Shown: positions 1 to 8,827 of the stretch, piece by piece
How the letters are laid out: every line of letters begins with the position of its first letter
Position numbering within the stretch: position 1 is the stretch's first letter
Assembly (NCBI GenBank): GCA_964450955.1
Contig: CAYVFI010000004.1
Coordinates: 62,001-126,000 of the forward strand
Direction of reading: 5' to 3'
From: CAYNWT01 sp964450955
GTDB taxonomy: Bacteria; Planctomycetota; Planctomycetia; Planctomycetales; Planctomycetaceae
DNA length: 64,000 nt
The notes under the pieces: generated by a model
The model's database searches: none
What the model saw: the letters and a program-made list of their open reading frames with translations, nothing else
What the model was told of the DNA's origin: nothing
Translations under genes and position numbers: made by a program

Positions 1-95
1 CCCACCAGATTATCCAGCTGACACGGTTACAGTTGGGTGATGCGTACCGGTTTGCCTGGTCACCCGATGCCGGTAAGACCTCTCTTCCTATCTGA
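1..95 (+). CDS. C-terminal tail of an unidentified protein (5' end outside window)
   Basis: An open frame enters from the left edge and runs without a stop to TGA at 93-95, giving about 30 residues (ending GKTSLPI). The next gene starts 20 bases later on the same strand, so this is probably the last gene before the CNNM pair in one transcript. The tail has no motif I recognise, and a chance open frame of this length cannot be excluded. Confidence 0.4.
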   Translation, partial: HQIIQLTRLQLGDAYRFAWSPDAGKTSLPI

Positions 96-115
96 CGGAG
101 CCAAAGCAGAATCCT

Positions 116-1384
116 ATGAGCGGATTCTTTGAAGCGACAGCAGCGTGGTTACCGGGCTCCATTGCCATGGGCTGTCTGGTTATCTGTTCTGGCTTCTTTT
201 CTGCCAGCGAGACTGCCTTCTTTTATCTCACGCACGAGCAGATTCGCGTATTTGGAAGTGGGAACCTGCGACAACGCATGGTTTCAAAATTGATGAGCAA
301 TCCGGACCGACTGTTGTCAGCGGTCTTGTTTTGGAACCTGCTAATCAACCTGATGTATTTTGCCGTCAGCGTGATCGTGGTTCACCGCCTTAGTAATGCA
401 GAACTGAATGTCGCCGCAGGCCTGTTTGGGGTCGTCAGTTTATTGTTCATGATTCTTGTCGGCGAAGTTGTCCCAAAAAGCATTGCGGTTGTTTTTTGCA
501 GGCAGCTTTCAAGCCTGGTCGCGGTCCCACTGGCGGGCGCGGTGCGGGTGCTGGATCCGCTTCTGCCACGACTGGAAAACCTGTCACGGTCGATCCGCCG
601 TTGGCTATGGCCCACACTTGAACGCGAGCCGGTTCTATCGATCACAGATCTGGAACATGCGATTGACGCCTCGGAAAGCTCTGCCGATGTCGGGATCGCA
701 GAACAATGGGTTTTGCAGAATATCCTTGAACTATCAGACCTCAAAGCTGAAGAACTCATGCGGCCTCGCGGCATGTACGCCTCTGTCAGCGAACCAATCG
801 CTCACCAGACATTAAATCAGATTGACCCGGGAACCGATGTTGTTGTCGTCATGGACGAAAGCCACGAACGAGTCGTCGGCGCGATTGTGATGGAAGCTGT
901 TGTCGGTCTGCGTCCGGCGGAGCCAGAGAAAATGGTCGAACCGGTCGTCACCGTCCCATGGTGCGGTTCGCTGACATCGACGCTGCAGCTTATGCGAAAA
1001 GAGTACGCTCAGGTAGCAGTGGTCGTTAGCGAGTACGACTTGCCGGTCGGTGTCATCACCTACAGCGACGTGATGGATGCAATCCTGCTGCCGCAGACTG
1101 GCCGCACAAAACGTTTATTGAAGCGGGAACCCGTTGTTGAGATCAGCCCGGGTCAGTTTGAGGTCGAGGGCATCACGACCCTACGATATCTAAGCAAACG
1201 TCTGAAGCTTGATCATGATCCGGAAACGGATGCGGCATTGACTGTTGCCGGGTTGCTACAGGACGAACTCCACGATTTACCATCGGTCGATCAGGCTTGT
1301 CGCTGGAAAGGCTGGACCATTCGCGTCATCCAGAGTAGCGAAAACGGACAATTGAAAGTCCGGCTAAGCCAGGAGGACGCATAG
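116..1384 (+). CDS. CNNM (DUF21) and CBS domain membrane protein, CorC/HlyC-type
   Basis: This is a 422-residue inner-membrane protein of the CNNM/hemolysin-C family, whose members are linked to divalent cation (Mg/Co) transport or its control. Residues 1-175 form the DUF21 transmembrane module with the family motifs SASETAFF (about 29-36) and GEVVPKS (about 116-122). A CBS-pair region follows at about 213-325, where nucleotides may be sensed, and a CorC/HlyC-type C-terminal domain at about 340-420 completes the full-length architecture. The stop TAG shares its last G with the GTG start of the next gene, which encodes a second family member, so the two are translationally coupled and may form a heterodimer. 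The family is clear; the transported ion is inference. Confidence 0.85.
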   Translation: MSGFFEATAAWLPGSIAMGCLVICSGFFSASETAFFYLTHEQIRVFGSGNLRQRMVSKLMSNPDRLLSAVLFWNLLINLMYFAVSVIVVHRLSNAELNVAAGLFGVVSLLFMILVGEVVPKSIAVVFCRQLSSLVAVPLAGAVRVLDPLLPRLENLSRSIRRWLWPTLEREPVLSITDLEHAIDASESSADVGIAEQWVLQNILELSDLKAEELMRPRGMYASVSEPIAHQTLNQIDPGTDVVVVMDESHERVVGAIVMEAVVGLRPAEPEKMVEPVVTVPWCGSLTSTLQLMRKEYAQVAVVVSEYDLPVGVITYSDVMDAILLPQTGRTKRLLKREPVVEISPGQFEVEGITTLRYLSKRLKLDHDPETDAALTVAGLLQDELHDLPSVDQACRWKGWTIRVIQSSENGQLKVRLSQEDA

Positions 1385-2379
1385 TGCTTACTTCAACAGC
1401 CGGAATACTACTGACAGCATTCGTGTTGTTTGTCATCGCCATCCGAATGTCGGCGTTCTTCAGCGGATCTGAAACTGGATTCTATCGCCTGAATCGCATC
1501 CGGCTCAGCATTGAAGCGCAGACCGGCAATGTGGTTGCTAAGCGATTGCTGTGGTTTTCAGGGATGCCGGAACGGTTTGTTGCAACCGCGCTGGTTGGAA
1601 ACAACATCGCCAACTACGTAGCCACCCTCGCAATTGGGCTCATGGCGGTCGCGCTTCTGCCTGAAAACAGCGGCCTTGCTGAAATTCTGCTGACGCTCGC
1701 CTTTTCGCCGCTGATTTTCATCTGGGGAGAACTCATCCCCAAAACCGTTTACTACCGAGCTCCGATGAGATTCCTTGGGAAGCACGCGCGGTCGTTGACG
1801 GTTTGGCACTACGTGTTGAGACCACTTAGTAGCCCGCTGACTCTGATTGCGAAAATGGTCCAGCGGTTCGCCAACAACGAAAAGCAGCCGCTGGAATTGT
1901 TGCTCGGTCGGAACCGATTAATTCATGTCCTCAACGAAGGACACCGCGAGGGTCTGCTTGGCGACGTGCAGCGGACATTGGCGGAAAGCGTGATGGAACT
2001 ATCGTCCCAATCAGTCAATTCATCAATGATCCCAATCGCACGCGTGCTAAGCGTTTCCGAAACAGCATCGGTCCAGGAGACATTGGATGTCTCAAAGGCA
2101 TACTCAGTATCCCACATTATGGTTCGTGCCGTGGCCGATGAGACGGATTGGCTGGGCTACGTTTGCGTTGGAGATCTTCGCGGCGAAACGATCGGTGAGT
2201 TCATCCGGCCAGCGATCACAGTTTGTGCAGGCGCCGGAAAGCTGGACACGCTTCAGCAAATGCGAAAAGAACGCGCGTTCTTCGCGATCGTGCAGGGAGA
2301 CATGGGAGACCCGATTGGCGTGTTAACCGAACGCGGTCTCACGGCCCAGATGTTTCGACCCAGACAGACTGCCGGGTGA
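1384..2379 (+). CDS. Second CNNM (DUF21)/CBS domain membrane protein, lacking the CorC/HlyC domain
   Basis: This is a 331-residue paralogue of the preceding protein, starting at a GTG that overlaps the upstream stop by one base. The DUF21 membrane module carries GSETGFY (about 28-34), GNNIANY (about 72-78) and GELIPKT (about 115-121). A divergent CBS region occupies about 210-325. The protein stops there, so the C-terminal CorC/HlyC domain of its neighbour is absent. That complementary pattern, one long and one short partner, fits a heteromeric membrane complex, which is inference. Function as a cation transporter or regulator is taken from the family. Confidence 0.85.
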   Translation: MLTSTAGILLTAFVLFVIAIRMSAFFSGSETGFYRLNRIRLSIEAQTGNVVAKRLLWFSGMPERFVATALVGNNIANYVATLAIGLMAVALLPENSGLAEILLTLAFSPLIFIWGELIPKTVYYRAPMRFLGKHARSLTVWHYVLRPLSSPLTLIAKMVQRFANNEKQPLELLLGRNRLIHVLNEGHREGLLGDVQRTLAESVMELSSQSVNSSMIPIARVLSVSETASVQETLDVSKAYSVSHIMVRAVADETDWLGYVCVGDLRGETIGEFIRPAITVCAGAGKLDTLQQMRKERAFFAIVQGDMGDPIGVLTERGLTAQMFRPRQTAG

Positions 2380-2408
2380 GTGGCTGGGGTTAATCAAACG
2401 CGAAACAG

Positions 2409-2475
2409 CCACGGAAAAAACGGAAGACACAAAGAGTCATAGCAAACTCTCCGTGTCTTTGGGTCGTCTTCGTGG
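2409..2475. repeat. Imperfect 67-bp palindromic element between convergent genes
   Basis: The left arm (2409-2437, starting CCACGGAAAAAACGG) and right arm (2446-2475, ending GTCGTCTTCGTGG) are imperfect inverted complements separated by a short loop. The element lies between the CNNM pair (plus) and rpmA (minus). It could act as a bidirectional transcription end, or be a dispersed intergenic palindrome of the CCACGAAGACAC type seen in many environmental genomes. The structure is visible; the role is inferred. Confidence 0.5.
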
Positions 2476-2576
2476 CCGTCAGAAACATCGCAACGAGAAC
2501 CCTACGGAACGCTGCGACCTACGATTGGCGATGCTGCATAGTGCAGAAGAGCAACGCTTGTCTGAACTGGCTTGAA

Positions 2577-2831
2577 CTAAGCAGCATCGACGGGCTGGAT
2601 ATTCATACGGCGACCTTTGCGGTCGAAGTACACGGTGCCGTCGCACAAAGCGTACAACGTCCAGTCGTTACCAACACCGACATTCGCGCCCGGGTGCCAC
2701 TTGGTTCCGTTTTGGCGAGCCAGAATGTTACCGGCGACAACAGATTCGCCGCCGAACTTCTTGATTCCAAGTCGTTTTGCTACTGAGTCACGACCGTTCC
2801 GGCTGGACCCCTGTCCCTTCTTATGCGCCAT
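2577..2831 (-). CDS. rpmA: 50S ribosomal protein L27
   Basis: This 84-residue protein is ribosomal protein bL27, a large-subunit protein whose N-terminus reaches towards the peptidyl transferase centre. It begins MAHKKGQGSSRNGRDS and contains RLGIKKFGGE and ILARQNGTKWHPG, the canonical L27 pattern, at the normal length. The N-terminus lacks the cleavable extension found in Firmicutes. In most bacteria rpmA sits directly behind rplU (L21), but no L21 gene lies upstream here; the next minus-strand gene is an unrelated secreted protein starting at 4020. Confidence 0.97.
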   Translation of the reverse strand: MAHKKGQGSSRNGRDSVAKRLGIKKFGGESVVAGNILARQNGTKWHPGANVGVGNDWTLYALCDGTVYFDRKGRRMNIQPVDAA

Positions 2832-3028
2832 CGTTCTGCACCTGTTTTATCTGCGTGTCCGATTTGATTGCGGACCGGCTGTCTCTGTGGAAGCGAAGAT
2901 TCTGATGAAGTGGCTGCCCTAAAGCAAGCCGAACGGGTGAAAGCCCGGTTTTGCCGCGGTCTGCCCCGATTATGGCCCTCGATAACCAGCCCGTGTGACA
3001 ACAGTCATCCCGGCTTCACCGAGGATTT

Positions 3029-3043
3029 TCGCCCTTGGGGCGA
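3029..3043 (-). terminator. Short GC hairpin just after the secreted protein gene
   Basis: TCGCCC and GGGCGA form a 6-bp stem with a 3-base loop, 12 bases past the stop of the minus-strand gene ending at 3055. No T-tract follows on the minus strand, so it is only a weak candidate transcription end. Confidence 0.25.
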
Positions 3044-3054
3044 TACCAGAATGA

Positions 3055-4020
3055 CTAATTCTCGCCGAGCCCCTTTTCGAGGATCTCAGATGGCGGAGCG
3101 TCAGGCCGAGTGATCATCAATTCCTCAATCGGCGTTTTGATGCTCGCAGGCCACTTTACGGTCCATGGTTCTGGTCGATAGAGCCATTTTGGGTCACCTT
3201 CAAGACGGAACTCCTGTTCATCCTGATCGAACTCATCACCGGGTCGCCAGAACCTCTGGTAAACCGTCTTCCGTTCCAGAACCGGCTTGCCGTCCGGGCC
3301 TTTGCCGATCCGGTAACCGTTTGAGAATCCCGTCATAAAGACAGACAAGTAGTCTGTTTTCGGGTTCACGTTCCGCCAAATCGCCACGCCCTCGATCACG
3401 GACTGATCTTTGGGGTCGTCGGCCAAGTCGGGAATCTTTTGGATGGCCTGCAGTGAATTTTTCAGCTTGATGCCTTCACGGTCGGCAATAAAACGCTGCA
3501 CATCGGGGAGAATCGAGTCGCTGTAGACTTTCTTGTCGTCCACGTCATCGGTCACCAACGTGAAGTGCGGCGTCATAATCATCGGAGCCATTGGGTCCTT
3601 CGGATTCACTGGCTGGAGATTAGGATCTCGCAGCTTCCGAATGATTTCGTCCTTGTTCGTTTCAGCAAAGTATCGGGTGTAGTCGCGCCGGATCGCTCTG
3701 TAAACCATGTACCAAACCAGTTCACGCTGGGTCCGGCCGGTTTTCGGATCTTTCACAGGAACCCGAACCATGCGGATGGGCTTGTACTGCAGTTCCATGA
3801 TGTAGAGATTCGGGTAGCCTGGCAGGAACAGTTCCCTGGGAGCAGTTCCGTCTGGCTGCTTTTGAGTCGCACCAGCCATTTCAGCAACCGTAACCGCGAT
3901 TCCGGTCGCCTTGGAGAAGCCTTTCGACAGTTCCTGCGCGTGAGCCTGGGCGGGGATGCCGAATGCGATTGCGAAGGCTGCTGCACTAAGCAAACTGGAG
4001 CGGAGGTGTTGAAGCCGCAT
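3055..4020 (-). CDS. Secreted planctomycete protein of unknown function
   Basis: This is a 321-residue protein with a clear signal peptide: a basic start (MRLQHLR), a hydrophobic core and a cleavage site near residue 29 after AQAHAQ. The mature part has no transmembrane segment and no cysteine or metal motif that I recognise. It is rich in charged and proline residues and contains several short tracts such as LFLPGYPNLYIMELQYKP and ELVWYMVYRAIRRDYTRYF. It is expected in the periplasm. The gene stands alone behind its own sigma-70-like promoter (4078-4107), divergent from ribF. I cannot assign a function. Confidence 0.8.
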   Translation of the reverse strand: MRLQHLRSSLLSAAAFAIAFGIPAQAHAQELSKGFSKATGIAVTVAEMAGATQKQPDGTAPRELFLPGYPNLYIMELQYKPIRMVRVPVKDPKTGRTQRELVWYMVYRAIRRDYTRYFAETNKDEIIRKLRDPNLQPVNPKDPMAPMIMTPHFTLVTDDVDDKKVYSDSILPDVQRFIADREGIKLKNSLQAIQKIPDLADDPKDQSVIEGVAIWRNVNPKTDYLSVFMTGFSNGYRIGKGPDGKPVLERKTVYQRFWRPGDEFDQDEQEFRLEGDPKWLYRPEPWTVKWPASIKTPIEELMITRPDAPPSEILEKGLGEN

Positions 4021-4077
4021 AAGTACTCTCCGTGAAACGAGTTGCGGCGCGCAGAAAGGTCGCTTGCCGCGGTTTCG

Positions 4078-4107
4078 ACTATATCAATGCCAAAAAACCA
4101 TGGTCAA
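4078..4107 (-). promoter_or_regulatory. Sigma-70-like promoter for the secreted protein gene
   Basis: On the minus strand a TTGACC -35 (4107-4102) and a TATAGT -10 (4083-4078) are separated by 18 bases that include a T-run. The -10 lies about 58 bases upstream of the ATG at 4020. It is the best promoter-like match I saw in the window. Confidence 0.45.
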
Positions 4108-4287
4108 TAGGATGTTGGTGAGTCTGGCCCATCAGGCCCACATTCGGCCATAAATGGACAGTCTGTTCGGGTCAGGCGATGCGAAACGGTTCAAAGAAAC
4201 GGCGAAACAGTGACGGAACCAGCGTTTTCTGGGGTTCTGACGCGACGGGATGGCTATCATTCCGGCTCCTGACTACGCCGAACAGAT

Positions 4288-5214
4288 ATGCCAGTCTTTG
4301 AAGAACAACCAGACACCTGCCGCGGTGGCATTGTGGCCATCGGCAACTTTGATGGAGTTCATCGTGGCCACCAACGCATGGTTGAGGTTCTGACAGATCG
4401 AGCCACAGCAGCTGGTGTTCCGTCAGTTGCGATGACTTTCGACCCTCCACCAGTCGCACTGCTGCGCCCGGATCGAGTTCCTCCCAGCTTGACGACAACC
4501 AAGCGGCGAGCCGAACTGCTGAAGTCGTACGGGGTCGATAAAGTCCTGGTTTGGCCGACCAGCCTTAAGTTGCTGAAGCTGACGCCTCGAGAGTTTTTCG
4601 ACCAGATTATTCTTGGCCAGCTGCAGGCGACCGGACTGGTAGAGGGTCCGAATTTTTTCTTCGGTCGCGATCGAGCTGGCAACGTGGAAACGCTGGCAGA
4701 GTACTGTGACCAGGCAGGCCTGACGTTTGAGGTGGTTCAGCCAGTGACAGATTCGAAAGAACTTGTTTCATCCAGCCGTATTCGTCAGCTTGTTTCAGAA
4801 GGCGATCTTACGGCGTCCGTTGAGATGCTGGGGCATGCGTACCGAGTTACCGGCAACGTGTCCCATGGAGCCGGTCGAGGTAAATCGATTGGGTTCCCGA
4901 CGGCCAATCTTGTTGACATCGCAACATTGGTTCCGGTAGACGGCGTTTACGCTGGTTTCTGCCGAATAGGCGCACAAGAATACGCAGCAGCAGTCAACAT
5001 CGGACCGAACCCGACGTTTGCTGATGGCAAGCAAAAAGTAGAAGTCCACTTGCTCGACTACAGTGGCGACCTGTACGACGCGTCTCTGGACGTTGATCTG
5101 CTAAGTCGCATTCGGTCGGTGCAGACTTTCGAAACTCCCGCCGAGTTGCAGGAACAAATACGAAAGGATGTCCAATCCGCCCGGGAGATTTATTCGCGTA
5201 GTAGAACCCCCTAG
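4288..5214 (+). CDS. ribF: Bifunctional riboflavin kinase / FAD synthetase
   Basis: This 308-residue protein converts riboflavin to FMN and then to FAD. The N-terminal adenylyltransferase domain carries GNFDGVHRGHQ (19-29), the nucleotidyltransferase HxGH-type signature, and the SSSRIRQ motif near 160. The C-terminal flavokinase domain starts near GHAYRVTG and contains GRGKSIGFPTANL and the VEVHLLD motif. Length and domain order are normal. It is the first gene of a same-strand run; the next gene begins within 31 bases. The flavin supply role fits no specific partner here beyond general housekeeping. I saw no FMN riboswitch in the 267-base region upstream. Confidence 0.95.
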   Translation: MPVFEEQPDTCRGGIVAIGNFDGVHRGHQRMVEVLTDRATAAGVPSVAMTFDPPPVALLRPDRVPPSLTTTKRRAELLKSYGVDKVLVWPTSLKLLKLTPREFFDQIILGQLQATGLVEGPNFFFGRDRAGNVETLAEYCDQAGLTFEVVQPVTDSKELVSSSRIRQLVSEGDLTASVEMLGHAYRVTGNVSHGAGRGKSIGFPTANLVDIATLVPVDGVYAGFCRIGAQEYAAAVNIGPNPTFADGKQKVEVHLLDYSGDLYDASLDVDLLSRIRSVQTFETPAELQEQIRKDVQSAREIYSRSRTP

Positions 5215-5244
5215 TCGATTGTGCTGAACCAACAGGAAACAGGA

Positions 5245-6258
5245 ATGGCAATCGACTGGAAGCCCTTTGGCGATATCGTCGCCAACAACGAGCGGTTCGT
5301 GTTAACCAGCCACATTCGCCCGGACGCCGACGCGTTGGGTTCTGAACTGGCACTGGCCAACATGCTTGAGGCGCTAGGCAAGAAGGTGATCGTTGCCAAC
5401 GCATCCGCAGCGCCGCCAAACCTGAACTTTCTGGATCCCACCGGCCGCGCGAAGAAGCTGGGAGTTTCGATTACGGCGGAAGAGATTCTGGACACCGATG
5501 TCCACATCGTTTTGGACACAAGTGCGTGGACACAGTTGTCATCGATGGGAGAACTTTTACGCACGACCACGGCGCAGCGTGTCGTCATTGATCACCACGT
5601 GAGTTCAGATGACCTGAACGCGATCGAGTTCAAGGACACGACTGCAGAAGCGACGGGAACGCTGCTGCACCAGTTGGGAACGCAACTGGGCTACGAGATT
5701 TCGAGAGAGACTGCCGACCTGATCTACTGCGCGATTGCGACTGATACAGGTTGGTTCAGGTTTCCTTCGACTAACCCCGACACGATGCGGATTATCGCTG
5801 ATCTGATGGATCGCGGGACGGAACCATACATCCTGTACGGTCAGTTGTACGAACAAAGTTCTGCAGAGCGACTGCATATGGTGGGCCGGGTGCTGAACCG
5901 GGTCAAAGTCCATTGCGAAGGTAAGTTGGCTTTTGCGACAGTAGAACAGAAAGATTTCAAAGCAACAGGAGCCAGTGCGGCAGACACGGAAGGGCTGGTG
6001 AATCAGTGCCTTACCATCGCCAATACGCTAGCGGCCTTCAGCGCTGTCGAACAACAAAACGGACGTGTTAAAATCAGCTTCCGTAGCCGACCCGGTGTCG
6101 ACGTGTCAGCCTTGGCGGAACAGTTTGGCGGCGGCGGGCATAAGCAGGCGTCCGGTGCGACACTACCGGGGCCGATGCGAGTTGCAGTCAGTCGCGTGCT
6201 GACCAGTTTCAAGGTAGCCTTGGGGTACGAGAACGAACCAGACGAAGAGACAGCATGA
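5245..6258 (+). CDS. DHH-family phosphoesterase, NrnA/RecJ-like (nanoRNase or pAp phosphatase)
   Basis: This 337-residue protein of the DHH/DHHA1 family removes nucleotides from very short RNAs, or dephosphorylates pAp, in the cytoplasm. The metal motifs are visible: RPDADALGS (25-33), a distal Asp region near DTSAW (91-95), and DHH at 116-118. The DHHA1 substrate-binding motif GGGGHKQASG is at 296-305. I place the start at ATG 5245, preceded by an AGGAAACAGG stretch; an in-frame GTG at 5221 would add eight residues. The stop overlaps the next start as ATGA. NrnA-type activity is the usual one for this length, but c-di-AMP or pppGpp substrates cannot be excluded. Confidence 0.88.
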   Translation: MAIDWKPFGDIVANNERFVLTSHIRPDADALGSELALANMLEALGKKVIVANASAAPPNLNFLDPTGRAKKLGVSITAEEILDTDVHIVLDTSAWTQLSSMGELLRTTTAQRVVIDHHVSSDDLNAIEFKDTTAEATGTLLHQLGTQLGYEISRETADLIYCAIATDTGWFRFPSTNPDTMRIIADLMDRGTEPYILYGQLYEQSSAERLHMVGRVLNRVKVHCEGKLAFATVEQKDFKATGASAADTEGLVNQCLTIANTLAAFSAVEQQNGRVKISFRSRPGVDVSALAEQFGGGGHKQASGATLPGPMRVAVSRVLTSFKVALGYENEPDEETA

Positions 6259-6866
6259 ACGAAAACGTCCAGTCGCAATCAGGTTCTGATGAGAACACAG
6301 GATCAAGACGCGGTTTGATGAAGTCAATGGCCACTGCCATCGTTGCCGGTGCCGTGGGCGTGGTTCCTCTGATTCCGGGACTCGCATTTTTCCTGGACCC
6401 ACTGATCCGCAAAGGCCAGGGGGGAAAGTCCGGCGGCGGAGCAAAAAAAGACGCCGATGGTTTCATCAGAATGAACATCGGATTCGCCGCGTTGCCCGAA
6501 GATGGCACACCGCAGCAATACACCGTTTACGACGACAAAAACGACGCCTGGAACCGATTCCGAAACGTGCCAATCGGCAGCGTCTGGCTACGGCGGATCG
6601 GTTCGAACCTGGTCGCGTTCAATACCGTTTGCCCGCACCTTGGCTGCGCGGTGGGACATCGACCGGCTGAAGGCGATTTCTTTTGCCCCTGCCATACAAG
6701 TGCGTTTGATCTGGACGGGAAAAAGACAAACGAAGTTCCACCGCGTGATTTGGATGCCCTGGAGGTTCGCCGAAAGAACAACGGAACAGAACAGGCGGAT
6801 GGCGACGAAATTTGGATACGCTTCGAGAACTACCGCGCTGCAACAAGTGAGAAGATACCGGTATGA
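6255..6866 (+). CDS. Rieske 2Fe-2S protein of a cytochrome bc/b6f-type complex
   Basis: This is a 203-residue membrane-anchored Rieske protein, the high-potential electron acceptor of quinol oxidation. An SRRG twin-arginine-like sequence (17-20) precedes one hydrophobic anchor (about 25-47). The 2Fe-2S ligands are in CPHLGC (126-131) and CPCHTSAF (144-151), giving two Cys and two His ligands plus the disulfide cysteines. Its start and stop overlap both neighbours as ATGA, so it is strictly co-translated with the downstream cytochrome b/c protein, its complex partner. Confidence 0.93.
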   Translation: MNENVQSQSGSDENTGSRRGLMKSMATAIVAGAVGVVPLIPGLAFFLDPLIRKGQGGKSGGGAKKDADGFIRMNIGFAALPEDGTPQQYTVYDDKNDAWNRFRNVPIGSVWLRRIGSNLVAFNTVCPHLGCAVGHRPAEGDFFCPCHTSAFDLDGKKTNEVPPRDLDALEVRRKNNGTEQADGDEIWIRFENYRAATSEKIPV

Positions 6867-8827
6867 CCGCTAAGCTGCTGAACTGGCTGGACAACCGCAC
6901 GGGCTACCGCTCGCTGATGAATGAAGCGCTTTACGAGCGTATTCCTGGCGGGGCTCGATGGCGATACGTGTGGGGCAGTACGCTGGTCTTCACGTTTGTG
7001 CTGCAGATGATGAGCGGTCTGTTTCTGTGGACCGCATACAGCCCGAGTGCGCAGACTGCCTGGGAAAGCGTCTACTACATCCAAAACGAAATGGCGTTTG
7101 GAAGCGTGGTGCGCGGCATCCATCACTATGCGGCTCAGTTGATGATCGTGCTGCTGGCGATTCACCTGATTCAGGTAATCATCGATGGAGCCTACAAAGC
7201 GCCGCGCGAGGTTAACTTTTGGCTGGGCCTGATTCTGATGCAGATCGTGCTGGGGCTGTCGCTGACTGGGTACCTGCTGCCATGGGACCAAAAGGGCTAC
7301 TACGCCACGCAGGTGTCCACAAAGATCATGGGAGCCACTCCACTGGTTGGCCCGCAACTACAGGAACTCGCGCAAGGCGGACCGGAATACGGGCACCATA
7401 CGCTGACGCGATTCTTCGCAATGCACGCCGGAGTCCTGCCGGCGTCGCTGGTGTTCTTCCTGGCGCTGCATATCTACGTGTTCCGTCGGCACGGGCTGAC
7501 GGTCAAGGACCAGAATCACGCTCCTACCACCACGTTTTGGCCTGACCAGGTCTTGAAAGATGCGGTTGCGTGCCTGGGTGTTCTGGCAGTCGTGATGTTT
7601 CTGGCTGTGTTCAAGAGCGCGGAACTTAGCGCGCCGGCGGATCCGTCTGAAGCGTACGACGCCGCCCGGCCGGAGTGGTATTTTCTGTTTCTGTTCCGGT
7701 TCCTCCGGTTCCACGCCGTGGAGCAATTCGGTCTGGCGTTCGGAGCAATTTACATTCCCGGCGCGCTGATGCTGGTGTTGGTGCTGATGCCGATCATTGC
7801 GTACTGGAAGGGCGGTCATAAGTTCAACGTCGCCTTCATGTGGCTCATTACAGTCGGAATCATTGGCCTGACAGCGCTGGCGTTTTACGAAGATGGAAAC
7901 GACGCCGATCACCAGGCTGCGATTGCCGAAGCCGAACGCGACGCAAAACGCATTGTCGAACTCGCACAAGGACCAGATCGGATTCCGGTGGACGGAGCCG
8001 TCAATCTGCTACGAAAGGATCCGTTCACGCAGGGACCGCGACTGTTTGCCAAACATTGTGCAAGTTGTCACCGGTACGATGGCCATAATGGACGTGGGCG
8101 AGTGCTTGCGGAAGTGGACGAACAGGGCAATCGAAACGCGTTGCCTGCGACCGCCGCCGACCTGGGCAACTTCGGTAGCCGCGACTGGATGCGTTCAGTG
8201 CTGGTCGATTACCCGAAGCATTTCGCGGCGCTAAAGAACGCGAAGTGGTTCAAGGAGGCTAAGCAGAAAGAAGAAGCCGGCGAAGAAGTTGAGTACATCG
8301 ATCCGGACAATTCTGAGATGGCCGACTGGTCCGGCGATCGGGATTCACTGACAAGCAGTGAAAACGCTGAGAACCTGAATTCACTCATCGAATACATGGT
8401 TTCAGAGGCTGGCCATGTGGGTGTTGCCACTGATGATGTTCGTCGAGAACGCGGCAAGGACATCGCGATGAACGGAACCTGGGCAGGCAGTATCGCGGAA
8501 ACATCGTGTGTCGATTGCCACGCAACAATGGGACAAGAATTCGAAACCCGAACGGCCGACGACACTGGCGGGTATCCGGACATTGCCAGGTACGGATCGG
8601 CCAGGTGGTTGACGGACTTCATCCGCAATCCCGGTTCCGAACAGCATTACGGTGGCAAAAACCGTATGCCGGCCTACGCCGACAAGCTGACCGCTGAAGA
8701 GCTGGAACTGTTAGTCCGTTGGATGACTGGCGACTACTACCCGACCGAGGTTGCCGACTACGGTTTCCCGACCGAGACCCCCGCGTCAACCAACAAGGCT
8801 CCTGAAGCAAAGACATCCGGTGAGTAA
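6863..8827 (+). CDS. Cytochrome b fused to a two-haem cytochrome c domain
   Basis: This is a 654-residue quinol:cytochrome c oxidoreductase subunit in which full cytochrome b is followed by a periplasmic c-type domain. Haem b ligands are His87 and His101 in one helix and His188 and His203 in another; the spacing of 15 in the second pair is the b6-type spacing. The Qo motif PEWY is at 270-273. The last membrane segments end near 342, then CASCH (399-403) and CVDCH (549-553) mark two c-type haem sites. It replaces separate cytochrome c1, and together with the upstream Rieske protein makes a near-minimal bc complex. A TorD-like chaperone gene overlaps its end. Confidence 0.93.
   Translation: MTAKLLNWLDNRTGYRSLMNEALYERIPGGARWRYVWGSTLVFTFVLQMMSGLFLWTAYSPSAQTAWESVYYIQNEMAFGSVVRGIHHYAAQLMIVLLAIHLIQVIIDGAYKAPREVNFWLGLILMQIVLGLSLTGYLLPWDQKGYYATQVSTKIMGATPLVGPQLQELAQGGPEYGHHTLTRFFAMHAGVLPASLVFFLALHIYVFRRHGLTVKDQNHAPTTTFWPDQVLKDAVACLGVLAVVMFLAVFKSAELSAPADPSEAYDAARPEWYFLFLFRFLRFHAVEQFGLAFGAIYIPGALMLVLVLMPIIAYWKGGHKFNVAFMWLITVGIIGLTALAFYEDGNDADHQAAIAEAERDAKRIVELAQGPDRIPVDGAVNLLRKDPFTQGPRLFAKHCASCHRYDGHNGRGRVLAEVDEQGNRNALPATAADLGNFGSRDWMRSVLVDYPKHFAALKNAKWFKEAKQKEEAGEEVEYIDPDNSEMADWSGDRDSLTSSENAENLNSLIEYMVSEAGHVGVATDDVRRERGKDIAMNGTWAGSIAETSCVDCHATMGQEFETRTADDTGGYPDIARYGSARWLTDFIRNPGSEQHYGGKNRMPAYADKLTAEELELLVRWMTGDYYPTEVADYGFPTETPASTNKAPEAKTSGE

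Noticed and set aside
4021..4287. FMN riboswitch ahead of ribF
   Set aside because: I looked for the conserved RFN core and did not see it.
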